A model generated the notes under the pieces. That model worked only from the letters and a program-made list of their open reading frames with translations, was not told the DNA's origin and ran no database searches. A program made the position numbers and the translations under genes. Positions 37,501-48,267 of a DNA stretch of 64,000 nucleotides are shown here, piece after piece. Within the stretch, counting starts at the first letter, position 1, and each line of letters begins with the position of its first letter. The stretch lies in contig JBBIUE010000003.1 in the NCBI GenBank assembly GCA_037440405.1, positions 39,417 through 103,416 of the forward strand, read 5' to 3'. This stretch comes from JANMGV01 sp037440405 (GTDB lineage: Bacteria; Planctomycetota; Planctomycetia; Pirellulales; Pirellulaceae).

Positions 37501-39708
37501 TACAAGATTCTGCGGACGCCAGAGGAGATTGTTGAGAACACGACACATCTGTTCCTCGCGGTTCGGTTCAATTGTAACAAGTGCCATGATCATCCGTTCG
37601 AACGCTGGACGCAGGATCAGTATTATGAGACCGCCGCCTACTTCTCTCAGGTTGGACTTAAGAAGGATGAAGCTAGCGGCGACCGTACGATCGGCGGAAC
37701 TGCTGTCGAGGGCGCGAAACCTCTATTCGAAGAAGTTGTCGATACTGGAAACGGTGAGGTACGTCACCAGAGAACGCAGCAAGTGTCATTGCCGAAATTC
37801 CCTTTCGAATGCCAATTTGATGCCCCGGAGGATGCTTCACGACGTGAGCTGTTTGCTGCTTGGCTGACCAGCAAACAGAACCCTTACTTCGCACGCAGTT
37901 ACGTCAATCGACTGTGGGGCTATCTCTTGGGGACCGGGTTAATCGAGCCGCTCGACGACATTCGGGCCGGCAATCCTCCGACCAACCCTGAGTTGCTAGA
38001 GCATCTTGAAAAGGAGTTCATCGACAGTGGTTTCGATACCAAACACATTTTGCGATCGATTTGCCGTTCGCGCGTTTACCAGCTCAGCATCGCGACCAAC
38101 CCATGGAATCAGGACGATCACTTGAATTATTCCCATGCTCAAGCACGGCGATTGCCTGCGGAAGTCTTGTATGATGCAGTGCATCGAGTTACCGGAACAG
38201 CCTCACGGATTCCGGGAATGCCCGAGGGTGCTCGAGCCGCCTCGTTCGCCGATGCCGATGTTCCGCTAGCTGATAGCTTCCTCAATCGTTTCGGGCGACC
38301 AGCTCGCGAGAGTGCCTGTGAATGCGAACGATCTAGTGAATTGAGACTCGGCTCCATCATGGCACTTGTTTCGGGCCCAACCATTTCTGACGCAATCGCT
38401 TCTGAAGGGAATGAATTGCATCGCGTGCTTGCCACCATTAATGATGACAACGAACTCATTCGAGAACTCTACTTGCGAATCTTGAGCCGATTGCCTTCGA
38501 GCGACGAAATTCAGGCAGCCCGAGTCGGCTTCGAGCGGATTCGCTCCGACCACGAATTGGTCCTCCAAGGTTTGGCCGAGCATGAGGCCTGGTGGGCCGA
38601 AGAACGCATTCGCCGCGAAGCTGAGCGAGAAAGACTGCTTGCCGAGACCAAGGAAGCCCTTGATCAACGCATGGCGACAATCCGAGATGAGCGCGAAAGG
38701 CTCGAAGAAGAACGCCGACAACGAATCGCGGATGCAGAGTCTCGCCGAGACAACTACCGAGCAGAGCAGCCACAAAAGTTTGAGTCCTTTTTGCAGGAGA
38801 AAATGCAAACTACCTCTTGGCTGTCGTTGGTCCCGAAAGAGCTTTCTTCATCCAATGGCGCACAATTGCAGGCTCTTCCGGATCGTTCGATTCGTGTTGA
38901 TGGCTCGCGTGAAAAGACGACGTACTCAATCACCTTTCCCGCCTCCATGCACCGCCTGAGCGGCCTGCGCCTCGAAGCCCTTCCTGCTCCGGAAGTCCCA
39001 GGGCAAGGGCCGGGATTCCCTGGAAACGGGAATTTCGTTGTGACCGAAATCGAGCTCTTCGTCGGCCCAAATGAAGCAGAACTCACGAAGCTCAAACTGA
39101 AAGACGGCAAAACGGATTTTGACCAAGCGGGCTTCTCTGCAGCTGCGGCTATCGATGGCAACAATCAAGATCAAGGTGGCTGGGCGGTGCATCCTGCAGG
39201 TGGAATAGAACATTGGGCTGTCTTTGCTCTAGAGAATGCCGTTGACCTAACGAACGACGGGATTGTTCGCGTCTTGTTGCATCAGTATCACGACGCTGCA
39301 GAGCATCGTCTTGCGAGATTCCGAATCAGCTTCACCATGCAAGATGGTGATATCCCGCTGGGTCTTAGCGAAAATCTTAGCTACTTGGCGCGTACTCCTG
39401 CTGAGATTCGTGATAAGCTGCTTGTGGAACTCGGACTGACTTACTTCAGAAAGACGGACCCGGAAGGGACGAAGGTCGAATCGGAAGTGGCCGTTGCCCA
39501 TCGGCCCGTCCCCGAAGATGAACAAATCGTCGCGATTCGAAAGCGGATTGAGCGATTATCTGTCCCAACGCCCGATGATCCAAAGCTTGTACAATTGCGG
39601 AAGGATTCGGAGCAAAGTACCAAGCAGTTGGCTAACGATCGTGTTACGGTCGTGGAAGATTTAACCTGGGCATTGATCAACAGTCCAGCATTCTTGTTCA
39701 ACTACTGA
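34555..39708 (+). CDS. Secreted cytochrome-c / WD40 / DUF1549 / DUF1553 protein
   Basis: A 1717-residue planctomycete-type exported protein. A membrane signal segment (about 21-38) is followed by a PSCyt1 haem motif CLGCH (residues 61-65), then about 350 residues of WD40-like repeats (SIDFSPDGKLLVV, SVRFSPDGTRVAVAGG). A bacterial Ig-like domain and a second Cys segment (CNAGTCHGAQAGKRGFKLS) lead to DUF1549 (RRVSLDLTGLPPDASVIRAF) and a CNKCH motif with HDHPFERW. DUF1553 follows (YVNRLWGYLLGTGLIEP), then a highly charged coiled coil of about 60 residues and a C-terminal beta-rich part. Such proteins pair with DUF1501 proteins; a role in binding or breaking down complex polysaccharides has been proposed, without proof. 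Confidence 0.92.
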   Translation: MKLHRPSTRIDLTWNGYVCRLATYVSIGIFAVLSFSRQLDGQEEPRVSFHKDILPVLRTHCLGCHQPAKAQGRYVMTEFASLLRGGESEQTAVVPGDSGASHLIEEITPVDGKAAMPRVGSPLSVEQIELIRLWIDQGAVDDSPLKTRPYSIDNPPTYSLPPVITSIDFSPDGKLLVVNGSHEVLLFETSTWKPVNRFVGMSQRVESVRFSPDGTRVAVAGGDPGLQGEIQVWEVATGKLLLSKIVSFDTLFGASWSPDGRWIAFGATDNVVRAIDSDSGEQRLYQGVHEDWPRATTFTVTGGYVISGGRDMTVKLTDVPTERFIDNITSITPDALKGGVNSIARNPYRDEILVGGSDGVPKLYRVFRQTARVIGDDANLLHRLGEMKGRIFAVAMSADAGRLAAVSTLDEKSQLKLWSYDTSENIPSEIRAIQNKSPQTWSEDERKLIEAFTPQAPSEIAAWDIERTAVYSLAFDHQGRIAIGTSDGRVEVYDVGQEHPVVSFDVVPVQLESQVASGEQIHESRTAFYLAKSREPRRSANQPPLNVDADIIWERMEVSPTSIELHRWNDYAQLRVTAFDVAGNAHDVSSLSDYFSPEELVWTDASGLVESRQVGQGSLLARFNGLRAEIPVVVYSVAIDNVDFVRDVNPALSRLGCNAGTCHGAQAGKRGFKLSLRGYDAIFDHRSLTDDLAGRRINVSVPADSLMISKPLGIVPHEGGVLMQRGDRYATIIEQWIRQGAKLNHTTPRVTHIEIEPKDPVIQLPGSNFQMRVLATYSDGTKRDVTREAHLESGNPDVATVAPGANIVAVRRGEAPINARFEGSYAATTFTVIGDRRGFEWVAPPMWTKIDELVAQKWQRMKIRPSDLCSDETFVRRVSLDLTGLPPDASVIRAFLEDSRPSREKREQLIDQLLSSDDYVDHWTNKWSDFLQVNSKFLASEGAVALRDWIRNHVRNNTPHDEFVRQIVAAKGSNRENPAAAYYKILRTPEEIVENTTHLFLAVRFNCNKCHDHPFERWTQDQYYETAAYFSQVGLKKDEASGDRTIGGTAVEGAKPLFEEVVDTGNGEVRHQRTQQVSLPKFPFECQFDAPEDASRRELFAAWLTSKQNPYFARSYVNRLWGYLLGTGLIEPLDDIRAGNPPTNPELLEHLEKEFIDSGFDTKHILRSICRSRVYQLSIATNPWNQDDHLNYSHAQARRLPAEVLYDAVHRVTGTASRIPGMPEGARAASFADADVPLADSFLNRFGRPARESACECERSSELRLGSIMALVSGPTISDAIASEGNELHRVLATINDDNELIRELYLRILSRLPSSDEIQAARVGFERIRSDHELVLQGLAEHEAWWAEERIRREAERERLLAETKEALDQRMATIRDERERLEEERRQRIADAESRRDNYRAEQPQKFESFLQEKMQTTSWLSLVPKELSSSNGAQLQALPDRSIRVDGSREKTTYSITFPASMHRLSGLRLEALPAPEVPGQGPGFPGNGNFVVTEIELFVGPNEAELTKLKLKDGKTDFDQAGFSAAAAIDGNNQDQGGWAVHPAGGIEHWAVFALENAVDLTNDGIVRVLLHQYHDAAEHRLARFRISFTMQDGDIPLGLSENLSYLARTPAEIRDKLLVELGLTYFRKTDPEGTKVESEVAVAHRPVPEDEQIVAIRKRIERLSVPTPDDPKLVQLRKDSEQSTKQLANDRVTVVEDLTWALINSPAFLFNY

Positions 39709-39726
39709 AAGACAGGAGCCCGACTC

Positions 39727-41193
<1,467 letters not shown>

Positions 41194-41617
41194 CGATGGA
41201 AGATTGGGAATCCCGAGCCCATCCTTCGGCTTGAAAGAGAAAGGCAAGGCTTCATGTCACGCCAGTCGGTACGATCTATTGCAAAGCCTTTTCAAACATC
41301 GCTCCATCGTGTCCCAAGTGCTAAAGAATCAGAGTTTCGGGGACAGATACTGGGTCTCAAACTCCCAACGGGATCCTCGAAACATTCGGTATGGATGGTC
41401 GATACCGCCTGAGCGTCATAGGATCGGCGGGCTGCCTCGCCTTCTCTCGGTGCGAGGCTAACATGTTGAGTTAAAATTAGCCCATAGGAGCATTCGGTAG
41501 ACTGCCAACGGCTCTCGACGATCGTGAAACGGACGCGACAATTGGTTATGTAGAGTTGGCTGTTCCCTCCATATCTCCGGACACTTGGCTTGATCCGAAC
41601 TTTTTGGTGAAACAGTT
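41194..41617. other. Intergenic region before the Rpn-family gene
   Basis: About 420 bases. GCCTCGC (41434-41440) and GCGAGGC (41452-41458) form a 7-bp hairpin with an 11-base loop but no T-run after it, so it is at best a weak terminator for the DUF1501 transcript. No gene is recognised. Confidence 0.35.
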
Positions 41618-42592
41618 ATGCCCCTCGGCATCAAACCTATTATCGACTTTGCTTTCAAGAAGATCTTTGGTTCGCCTGAGAACGAATCGGCCTTGATCGG
41701 TCTGTTGAATGCAACGTTGGCTTCGAAACATCCGATCGTTTCGGTCGAGATTCTCAATCCCTTCAGCTATCAGGAGTTTCAGCAAGAGAAGCTAGTGGTG
41801 CTCGACGTTCGCTGCAGAGATGCCGAAGGCCGTTACTTCAACGTCGAAATGCAGGCATCATCCGTAGTCGGATTGCTGTCGCGGTTGGTGTACTACGCTT
41901 GCGATCTGTATACGGATCAAATGCGTCTGGGCGACTCCTATCAGTTCCTCAACTCGGCTATCTCGATCTGTTTCTCGAACAAGATCGTCTTTACCGATAC
42001 GGACCAAGCCCATCACGACTTCGAGTTAGTAGATACCGCTTCGGGACGAGTCCTGGAGAACTCGGTTGGAATTCACTTAGTCGAGATGCCGAAGTATAAT
42101 CTTCCGGAAGAGACGGTTTCGCAGTCATCTAAGTTGGAGCAGTGGATCTTTCTGTTGACACGGGCTCAAGATTTTGACGCAACGACTTTGAGACGATTGT
42201 TACCGGGGATTGAGTTCGGTAAAGCCATCAATGTTATCGAAGTCATCTCACTTAGATCGGAGGACAAGCAAATGTACGATCAACGAGAAAAAGCCCAAAG
42301 AGACTTCGAGTGGTCGTTAACGACCGCGCGACAAGAAGGTTATGAACTGGGCGTCGCCGCAGGTGTTGAGCAAGGAATCGAAAAGGGAATCGAAAAGGGA
42401 ATCGAAAAGGGAATCGAAAAAGGAATCGAAAAAGGCCGTCAAGAAGGAGAGCTAATCGGCCAGGTGATGCTCTTGGAATATCTGTTAGGTATCCCGCAGA
42501 GCAACCGCGACGAACTACTTTTGATCGAAAAAGAAAACCTCCAAGCCATGGTTACGGATCTCCGACGTCGACTTCGCAATCGAAACACGTGA
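41618..42592 (+). CDS. Rpn family recombination-promoting nuclease / PD-(D/E)XK transposase-like protein
   Basis: A 324-residue protein of the RpnA-D (PD-(D/E)XK nuclease family transposase) group. It begins PLGIKPIIDFAFKKIFGSPEN, the family's N-terminal signature. The nuclease core shows Asp63, Glu77 and Gln79 in VLDVRCRDAEG and YFNVEMQ. The C-terminal part is a charged helix with a run of five GIEKG units coded by a perfect-phase 12-base tandem repeat, then a short helical end. Family members are DNA endonucleases that raise RecA-independent recombination. No terminal repeats or target duplication are visible, so it is probably not an intact transposon. Confidence 0.9.
   Translation: MPLGIKPIIDFAFKKIFGSPENESALIGLLNATLASKHPIVSVEILNPFSYQEFQQEKLVVLDVRCRDAEGRYFNVEMQASSVVGLLSRLVYYACDLYTDQMRLGDSYQFLNSAISICFSNKIVFTDTDQAHHDFELVDTASGRVLENSVGIHLVEMPKYNLPEETVSQSSKLEQWIFLLTRAQDFDATTLRRLLPGIEFGKAINVIEVISLRSEDKQMYDQREKAQRDFEWSLTTARQEGYELGVAAGVEQGIEKGIEKGIEKGIEKGIEKGRQEGELIGQVMLLEYLLGIPQSNRDELLLIEKENLQAMVTDLRRRLRNRNT
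42374..42433 (+). repeat. Five tandem copies of a 12-base unit in the Rpn gene
   Basis: The unit GGAATCGAAAAG occurs three times exactly and then twice with A as the last base. Each unit encodes four residues, so copy-number change keeps the frame and alters only the length of the charged helix (GIEKGIEKG...). Confidence 0.95.
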
Positions 42593-42970
42593 AAGATCGC
42601 AAGGGCTGGCAACGGATTTGGCTGGTGGTTGATAGGATAGAGAACCGTTCCGGCATTGCTGGTCCAGCACAAATGGCTTCCGATGCCAGTTAAAGAGCTG
42701 TAGAGAATTGTCTGAGAGCAAAATCCCGTCATGAAAATTTGCCGCCGTGCGTTAGCACCGATTTATGGAGGGAACCGGTCGCCAACGCGTCCCACTAATT
42801 CCGGGAATTTGTTTCGAGACAACTACTACAGACATGGCGTATCGATTCTGTGGAATTGGTGGATTGGCGTCGCTGTTTGAGATGCCTGATGCTTCGTCAA
42901 CTCGAAAGCCGCCAATTCTTAAGTAAAGACAAATGAGCGATGGGAAGCAGCTGACGTGGACGCGATCCCA
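42593..42970. other. Intergenic region between Rpn and RND genes
   Basis: About 380 bases between convergent genes. Short reading frames occur on both strands but none has a ribosome binding site or recognisable product. No clear terminator hairpin is visible. Confidence 0.45.
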
Positions 42971-45900
42971 CTAGTTCCCGATCCCGACTGGTGAAGGAGC
43001 GGATCGTTCGGGGAATACCGCGACGGAGCGGACTGTATTCGATTCCGCATGCGGTTTTGTTGCATAAAAAACATGGAAGACAGTCGGAACAAAAGTCAGG
43101 GAGAGGACAGTCGCTCCCATCACTCCGAAGCCAATGGTAATTGCCATGGGTGGCCAAAATTCTCCTCCGCCAACGACCAAGGGTAGAAAGCCAAACGCAG
43201 TCGTAAATGTTGTCGCTAAAACGTGCCGTGACACTTCCAGAACGCTGTCAACAGTTGCATCGATATCCCTCATCATCGCCCTCGGATTGTGCTGAAGACC
43301 AGACAGGACAACGATGGAATCGTTGATCGCAACGCCGATCAGTCCCATCGTTCCGATGATCGCCATGAATCCAAACGGAAACCCAAACAACCAGAGTGAC
43401 CCTAGTCCCAAACCAACGGATAATCCGCCGATGCAGGCAATGAGTAAAGTCAATCGGAACGATCCTAAGGCCAAGACAAGCGTCACAACGATGGCGATCA
43501 TCAGCACGCTGACGTTGGCCATCAGCCTCGCGACGGCTTCATTGCGTTCAGACGTTTCGCCACCAAATTCCAGCGTATAGCCTGAAGGCATCTGAAACCC
43601 ACTCATTTCCATGCGCTCGGTTAACTTTTTCGCCAACGGAGCAGCAAGTAAGCCCGCTTGAATGAAAATCTGTACTTCGTTCATTCGGCGACCATTGTAC
43701 CGCGTGATCACGGCTCGTTGCGGCTTGATCGTCAAACTGGCAACTGTGGAGACGGGCACTTTCGAGGATTGGCTGTCAGAGTTGTTGCGGTTGCCTCCAA
43801 TCGCAAGCTCCGTATCCATCAATCGCTCGATCGACTCGCGCTGGGAGGCATCGATCCGAACTCGTACCGGAATTTGCTCAACTGATTCGATAATGGAGCC
43901 CGCATACAGACCATCCAGTCGGGCGAATAGCTGATTGGCGATCTGCGACTCATCCAAACCAGCCCATCTTGCAGGGCTGGCGTCGATCCGAAGCGAAGCG
44001 ACTGGTCTGGATTCATTCAAGTCCTCTCGAACATGGATGACACCAGGGATCTCTGACGCAAGTCGGTGTATCTCCTGGCCGCTCTCGCGAAGTGCATCCA
44101 AATCCGGCCCAAACAACCGAAGTTCAATTGGTGCCGCGAACGGAGGGCCTTGCTCAAGCTGACGAGCGAGAATCCTCGCCTGCGGAAAGTCTCGATTCAG
44201 CGATTCCTGCAATTTGATAATCAATGGGCGACTCGGAACGTTGTCCTTGAGAGTTACAATGGCTTGCGCATAGTTGGGACTATTTTTCCGACGTGCGATG
44301 ACGTTGTAGTAGAACGGTGGGGCACTCTCGCCGAGGAACCACGCCGTCTGTCGAATCGCTGATTCTGTCATCAAATGGCCACGAATTGCACTGACCACTT
44401 CCTCGGTTTGCAGGATCGATGCCGCCGGAGAAAGCTCCACTTCCAAATAAAATTGATTTCGATCGGCTGGAGGAAAGAATTGCTCGTTGAGCCGCATGGC
44501 AACGGCAAAGCCCATCAGCGGAAAGATCAACCCAAATGCCAGCCCCAAAATGGGATTACGAAGAAGTAGCTCCAAGAATCGACGAAATTGCTGCGTCAGA
44601 CGTGGCGTTCTCACTCCACCTTGCCAAAGCTGTCTGAGAAAGGACTCCTTTGCCAGCTCAGTCGCTCCAGCGAGAGTTGTTGTCCTCCAAGTTGCAAGCA
44701 TCCCGGTGATGGCAGGAGTTACTGTCAACGCCAAAATCAACGAGCTAACGATTGCGAATATCACCGTCACCGCGATGGAACCGACGAATTCGCCAGCAGG
44801 ACCTTCCATCATGGCAATTGGGGCGAAGGCGAGTGCGGTTGTTATCGTCGAAGCTGTCAGCGGTGCGAAGAACATGGATGCCATCCCAATGGCGGCCTCC
44901 TTCGGCGTTTTGCCTTTTCGAAGTAGCAAACTAACCTCATCGACCGCAATAATCGCATTGTCGATCAACAATCCCATCGCAACAACGAGACCCGTGATCG
45001 ACATCTGATGGATTGGAATTGCAAGAAATCTCATTGCAGCAACGACACAGAGCGACGCCAAGGGCAGTGTGATCGTCACGATTAAACAGCTTCTCCAACC
45101 CATCAGGACGAGAGTGACCGCAGCAACCGCCGCCGCACCCGCAATAAGATTCGTCGCCAGAGAATTCATGCGAGTCGCGACGTAGGTGTCTTGCCGCATG
45201 ATTTCCAGCAACTCAATTCCTTGAGGAAGACGTTGTGCGAACGAATTCCAGGTAGGTTCCGCCTTCTGAAACCACTGATCAATCCGTTGGTTCGTTCGCA
45301 GCATCACTCCCAACACAACGCATCGCCTACCTTCGATAATGGCGACGGAAGCTGGAGGAGATTGAACCGTTCGACGAATGGTCGCAAAATCGCGAAGGGT
45401 GAACGTCTTGCCTGGTTGCTGCGCGAAAATCGGAGTGTTGCCGATCTGTTCGAGATCCTCGAACTGGTTGGCAAGCTTCACGACGGTTTCGCTTTGTGGG
45501 TTTCGGATCATTCCCGCCGATGACTTCACGTCACCAAAGGATAATTGCCGAGCGATTTCGTCGGCTGATAGTCCAGCCGTTGCCGCAGCAACGCTATCAA
45601 TATCGACGAGAACCTCTTCGCGAGGATCGCCGAACAGATCGATGGTCTTTGTTCCTGGTACCTTTCGCAGCTCATCGCGCAATTCACGTGCGAGACGTTT
45701 CAACATGCCTACCGTCGGAGGCTGATCGCTGCTCCAAGCAATTCCTGCGATCCAAGCGTATGCCGCGATGTCGAGATCATCAAATTCTGGACGAGTCGCC
45801 CCTTCTGGTAGATCAGCGATGGCGTCTTCAAGTTTTCCCCGTACTTTGGACCAGACCGTCCCAGCGTCGAGGATATCATCGCGCAACTCGATCGAGATAA

Positions 45901-46171
45901 ACGAAGCGCCCACTCTGCTCTGCGATCGAAGACGTTTGATTTCCGGCAATTCCAACAGTCGTTCTTCAAGCTTTTCAGTAACCTGAGCTTCGACTTGGTC
46001 GGCCTCAGCGCCTGGAAATAACGTGGTGACGTTTGCAGCACGAGGCCGAATCAATGGGTCTTCTTGACGCGAAAGAATCCACAAAGAGCTGATGCCTGAA
46101 ACCAGGATCAGCAAGATCGATAAAGCCAAAATTCGTCGATTCTCGAAGAAGTAGCCAGCCAGGAAGCCCAT
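42971..46171 (-). CDS. Efflux RND transporter permease
   Basis: About 1066 residues from ATG 46171 (MGFLAGYFFENRRILAL), four bases after the adaptor stop; the open frame continues upstream inside the adaptor gene. Twelve membrane segments in two pseudo-repeats with two large periplasmic loops, as in AcrB. The proton-relay helix reads GLLIDNAIIAVDEV: one Asp of the usual Asp-Asp pair is Asn. A second-half match is GVAINDSIVVLSG. It is a proton-driven exporter of drugs or lipophilic compounds. No TolC-like outer membrane protein gene is in the window. Confidence 0.93.
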   Translation of the reverse strand: MGFLAGYFFENRRILALSILLILVSGISSLWILSRQEDPLIRPRAANVTTLFPGAEADQVEAQVTEKLEERLLELPEIKRLRSQSRVGASFISIELRDDILDAGTVWSKVRGKLEDAIADLPEGATRPEFDDLDIAAYAWIAGIAWSSDQPPTVGMLKRLARELRDELRKVPGTKTIDLFGDPREEVLVDIDSVAAATAGLSADEIARQLSFGDVKSSAGMIRNPQSETVVKLANQFEDLEQIGNTPIFAQQPGKTFTLRDFATIRRTVQSPPASVAIIEGRRCVVLGVMLRTNQRIDQWFQKAEPTWNSFAQRLPQGIELLEIMRQDTYVATRMNSLATNLIAGAAAVAAVTLVLMGWRSCLIVTITLPLASLCVVAAMRFLAIPIHQMSITGLVVAMGLLIDNAIIAVDEVSLLLRKGKTPKEAAIGMASMFFAPLTASTITTALAFAPIAMMEGPAGEFVGSIAVTVIFAIVSSLILALTVTPAITGMLATWRTTTLAGATELAKESFLRQLWQGGVRTPRLTQQFRRFLELLLRNPILGLAFGLIFPLMGFAVAMRLNEQFFPPADRNQFYLEVELSPAASILQTEEVVSAIRGHLMTESAIRQTAWFLGESAPPFYYNVIARRKNSPNYAQAIVTLKDNVPSRPLIIKLQESLNRDFPQARILARQLEQGPPFAAPIELRLFGPDLDALRESGQEIHRLASEIPGVIHVREDLNESRPVASLRIDASPARWAGLDESQIANQLFARLDGLYAGSIIESVEQIPVRVRIDASQRESIERLMDTELAIGGNRNNSDSQSSKVPVSTVASLTIKPQRAVITRYNGRRMNEVQIFIQAGLLAAPLAKKLTERMEMSGFQMPSGYTLEFGGETSERNEAVARLMANVSVLMIAIVVTLVLALGSFRLTLLIACIGGLSVGLGLGSLWLFGFPFGFMAIIGTMGLIGVAINDSIVVLSGLQHNPRAMMRDIDATVDSVLEVSRHVLATTFTTAFGFLPLVVGGGEFWPPMAITIGFGVMGATVLSLTFVPTVFHVFYATKPHAESNTVRSVAVFPERSAPSPVGIGN

Positions 46172-46175
46172 ACGA

Positions 46176-47561
46176 TTACCTTTTCGCTCGAAGCAATCGA
46201 ACCTTCTGGCCAGGAGCAAGGCGATGAAGACCATCGACAATGATTTTCTCATCGCCCGTCAGTGGGCCTTGTATCTGAGACCAGTCGTTTAACGTTCCTA
46301 ACAATTCCACTTGCACTCGTTCCACAATTGCCATTTCTTGATCGTCCGTTGGTACCGCAATGAAAACGCTCCAAAGTCCACGTTCAGCAACCACCAAGGC
46401 GCTGGTTGGTATCCACCAACCGACTGTGTTCGCCTGCGTCTGTAATACGATGGTAACCGCTTGCCCTGGTATGAGGGGTTGCGGACTTGCTCCAGACAGC
46501 CCAAACAAGACCTCTCGCGTACGCGTCCGAAGATCGATCTGTGGAGAAATTCGCAAAGGCTGCACTGGAACCAAATTCCCATCGATTCGAAGATGGGCTT
46601 CAGAGATATTTCCCATCGTGATTCCTGATGGCAGACCAACTGAGATCTCAAGATTGGGAGCTTCGATGATCTCGAGGATGACTTCACCCGGAGCCACCAC
46701 GGTTCCCTCGTCCGCGAATCGCTTTTGGACAACCCCATCGTAGGGTGCCAGGATAAACGACTCTCGAATTTGAACATCAATCAATGCGAGTGCTGCGGTC
46801 AGAGATTGAACCACGGCTTCTTGTGCTGCGATCTGTTCAACGCGAGAACCTTCTTCCAAAAGGCTCAGCGCGTGTTTTGCGCCATCGAGCTGTGCTTGGC
46901 CAGCATCGAACGCGGCTTTCGATTCCTCATACTCCTGTTGCGAAATGGACAGCGATTGTCGCAGACGTTCTGAGCGTGCCAAGGTTGCTTGCCGGAGCGC
47001 CAACAAAGCAGTCAATTCGGTGACTTTGGCTCTGGCTTGCTCAATCTCTTGGCTGCGGGGACCTCGCACGAGTTCTTCGAGAATCGCACGCCCCCGAGCA
47101 AGTTCTGCTTCGGCGTGCGCGCGGCGAGCTTTCAATTGTTCATGCTCAAGTTCCACCAATACCTGGCCTTTCGATACCTTGTCCCCAAGGTCAACATGGA
47201 TTTTCTCGACAAGGGCTAGCGAACGGTTTGAGAGGCGACTCGTTCGGGTCGAGGAGACGACACCTGTGTACTCCACTTCGCGAGTTGCGGGTGCCAGTTT
47301 TCTCAGCTCTTGCGTCGAAACTGTCAGCCAATTCGCAAGCTCGGATGACGATAGCTCCGTTCCCCCAGGTCCGTCGCCGGCCGCCGATCGAAGTGGTTTA
47401 CCATCAGTCCGCGGCAGCACCCAAGCCATCAATCCAAATGATGTAACCGGCAGCAGAGTCCCCGCAACCAACACGGCCCTAAATGTACGATTCGTCATCC
47501 AGTGACACACTGTCAACATTTTTGCAAAAAAAGAGAGCGACGACGTTTCATTGTGCTGCAT
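46176..47561 (-). CDS. RND efflux periplasmic adaptor (membrane fusion protein)
   Basis: A 461-residue HlyD/AcrA-type adaptor. A membrane anchor near the N-terminus (AVLVAGTLLPVTSFGLMAWVLP), then the biotinyl-lipoyl half (VHVDLGDKVSKGQVLVELEHEQL is split by strands), a long coiled-coil hairpin of about 130 residues, the second lipoyl half (FILAPYDGVVQKRFADEGTVV) and a beta-barrel/membrane-proximal part. It links the inner membrane pump to an outer channel. The first ATG overlaps the TetR stop by 14 bases; ATG 47480 (MTNRTF) is an alternative start. Confidence 0.92.
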   Translation of the reverse strand: MQHNETSSLSFFAKMLTVCHWMTNRTFRAVLVAGTLLPVTSFGLMAWVLPRTDGKPLRSAAGDGPGGTELSSSELANWLTVSTQELRKLAPATREVEYTGVVSSTRTSRLSNRSLALVEKIHVDLGDKVSKGQVLVELEHEQLKARRAHAEAELARGRAILEELVRGPRSQEIEQARAKVTELTALLALRQATLARSERLRQSLSISQQEYEESKAAFDAGQAQLDGAKHALSLLEEGSRVEQIAAQEAVVQSLTAALALIDVQIRESFILAPYDGVVQKRFADEGTVVAPGEVILEIIEAPNLEISVGLPSGITMGNISEAHLRIDGNLVPVQPLRISPQIDLRTRTREVLFGLSGASPQPLIPGQAVTIVLQTQANTVGWWIPTSALVVAERGLWSVFIAVPTDDQEMAIVERVQVELLGTLNDWSQIQGPLTGDEKIIVDGLHRLAPGQKVRLLRAKR

Positions 47562-48267
47562 TGACGCGAATCCTCTTCAGTGACTCTTCCATAATGCCGA
47601 CCGTTTCATCAAATGATAATTCCGGCATCCAGCCATAACCGTTCATCAAAGTCCAGCAATGATACCGAATGCTCTTAAACGGCTCTTCGATTCCGATGTC
47701 GGAAAGGGAGGAGCTCGTCGCGATGAGTATCTGACTTCCGAAGGTAAGCGACCAAAAGCCGAATACGAATTCTTCAGCTGACATACCATCAGGAAGTTTA
47801 AGGTCGAGGCAAGCCACCGCATCCCGAACAATGCCAGAAACGATACTCATACACTTCAGTTCACATTGTCGAAGCAGATTTTTCCTCTTTTCGGAGGTTT
47901 TTTCCCAAATGGCATTTTGCCTAACCATTTGTTCAAATCCGAAATGTTCGCGGTAATCTCTAAAGTAAAGCTCGCAAGCGGTTCCGATGGCGACCAACCG
48001 CTCGCGAGAAATCATCCGACTTGCCGAAGCTCGTTCAAATAGCCCCACACGCAAATCCATGGCCTCACAGGCCAGGGCGGCAACGATGTCTTCCTTGTTT
48101 GGAAAATGGTTGTAAATCGTCCCTTTGGAGTAGGCGAGTTGTGCCGCAATGCGATCCATGCTCAGGCTGTTAATGCCCTCCGAAAGGAGAATGGGACGAG
48201 CGACCGAGAGAATGCTCTGCTCCCTTTCCTGAAGCTCACGTTGTTTTCGCGTTTGCGTTGTGATCAT
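47548..48267 (-). CDS. TetR/AcrR family transcriptional regulator
   Basis: About 239 residues from ATG 48267; the frame continues eight codons upstream. The N-terminal helix-turn-helix has ILSVARPILLSEGINSLSMDRIAAQLAYSKGTIYNHFPNKEDI across the three helices, the TetR signature. The rest is a helical ligand-binding domain without a recognisable ligand. It is the first gene of the regulator-adaptor-permease operon, so it probably represses its own operon until an efflux substrate binds. Confidence 0.92.
   Translation of the reverse strand: MITTQTRKQRELQEREQSILSVARPILLSEGINSLSMDRIAAQLAYSKGTIYNHFPNKEDIVAALACEAMDLRVGLFERASASRMISRERLVAIGTACELYFRDYREHFGFEQMVRQNAIWEKTSEKRKNLLRQCELKCMSIVSGIVRDAVACLDLKLPDGMSAEEFVFGFWSLTFGSQILIATSSSLSDIGIEEPFKSIRYHCWTLMNGYGWMPELSFDETVGIMEESLKRIRVNAAQ

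Noticed and set aside
41618..42592. Rpn gene as an intact transposable element
   Set aside because: No terminal inverted repeats or target duplication are visible on either side.
42750..42770. GCGTTAGC, similar to an integron attC core
   Set aside because: A single short match without the second core, array or integrase.
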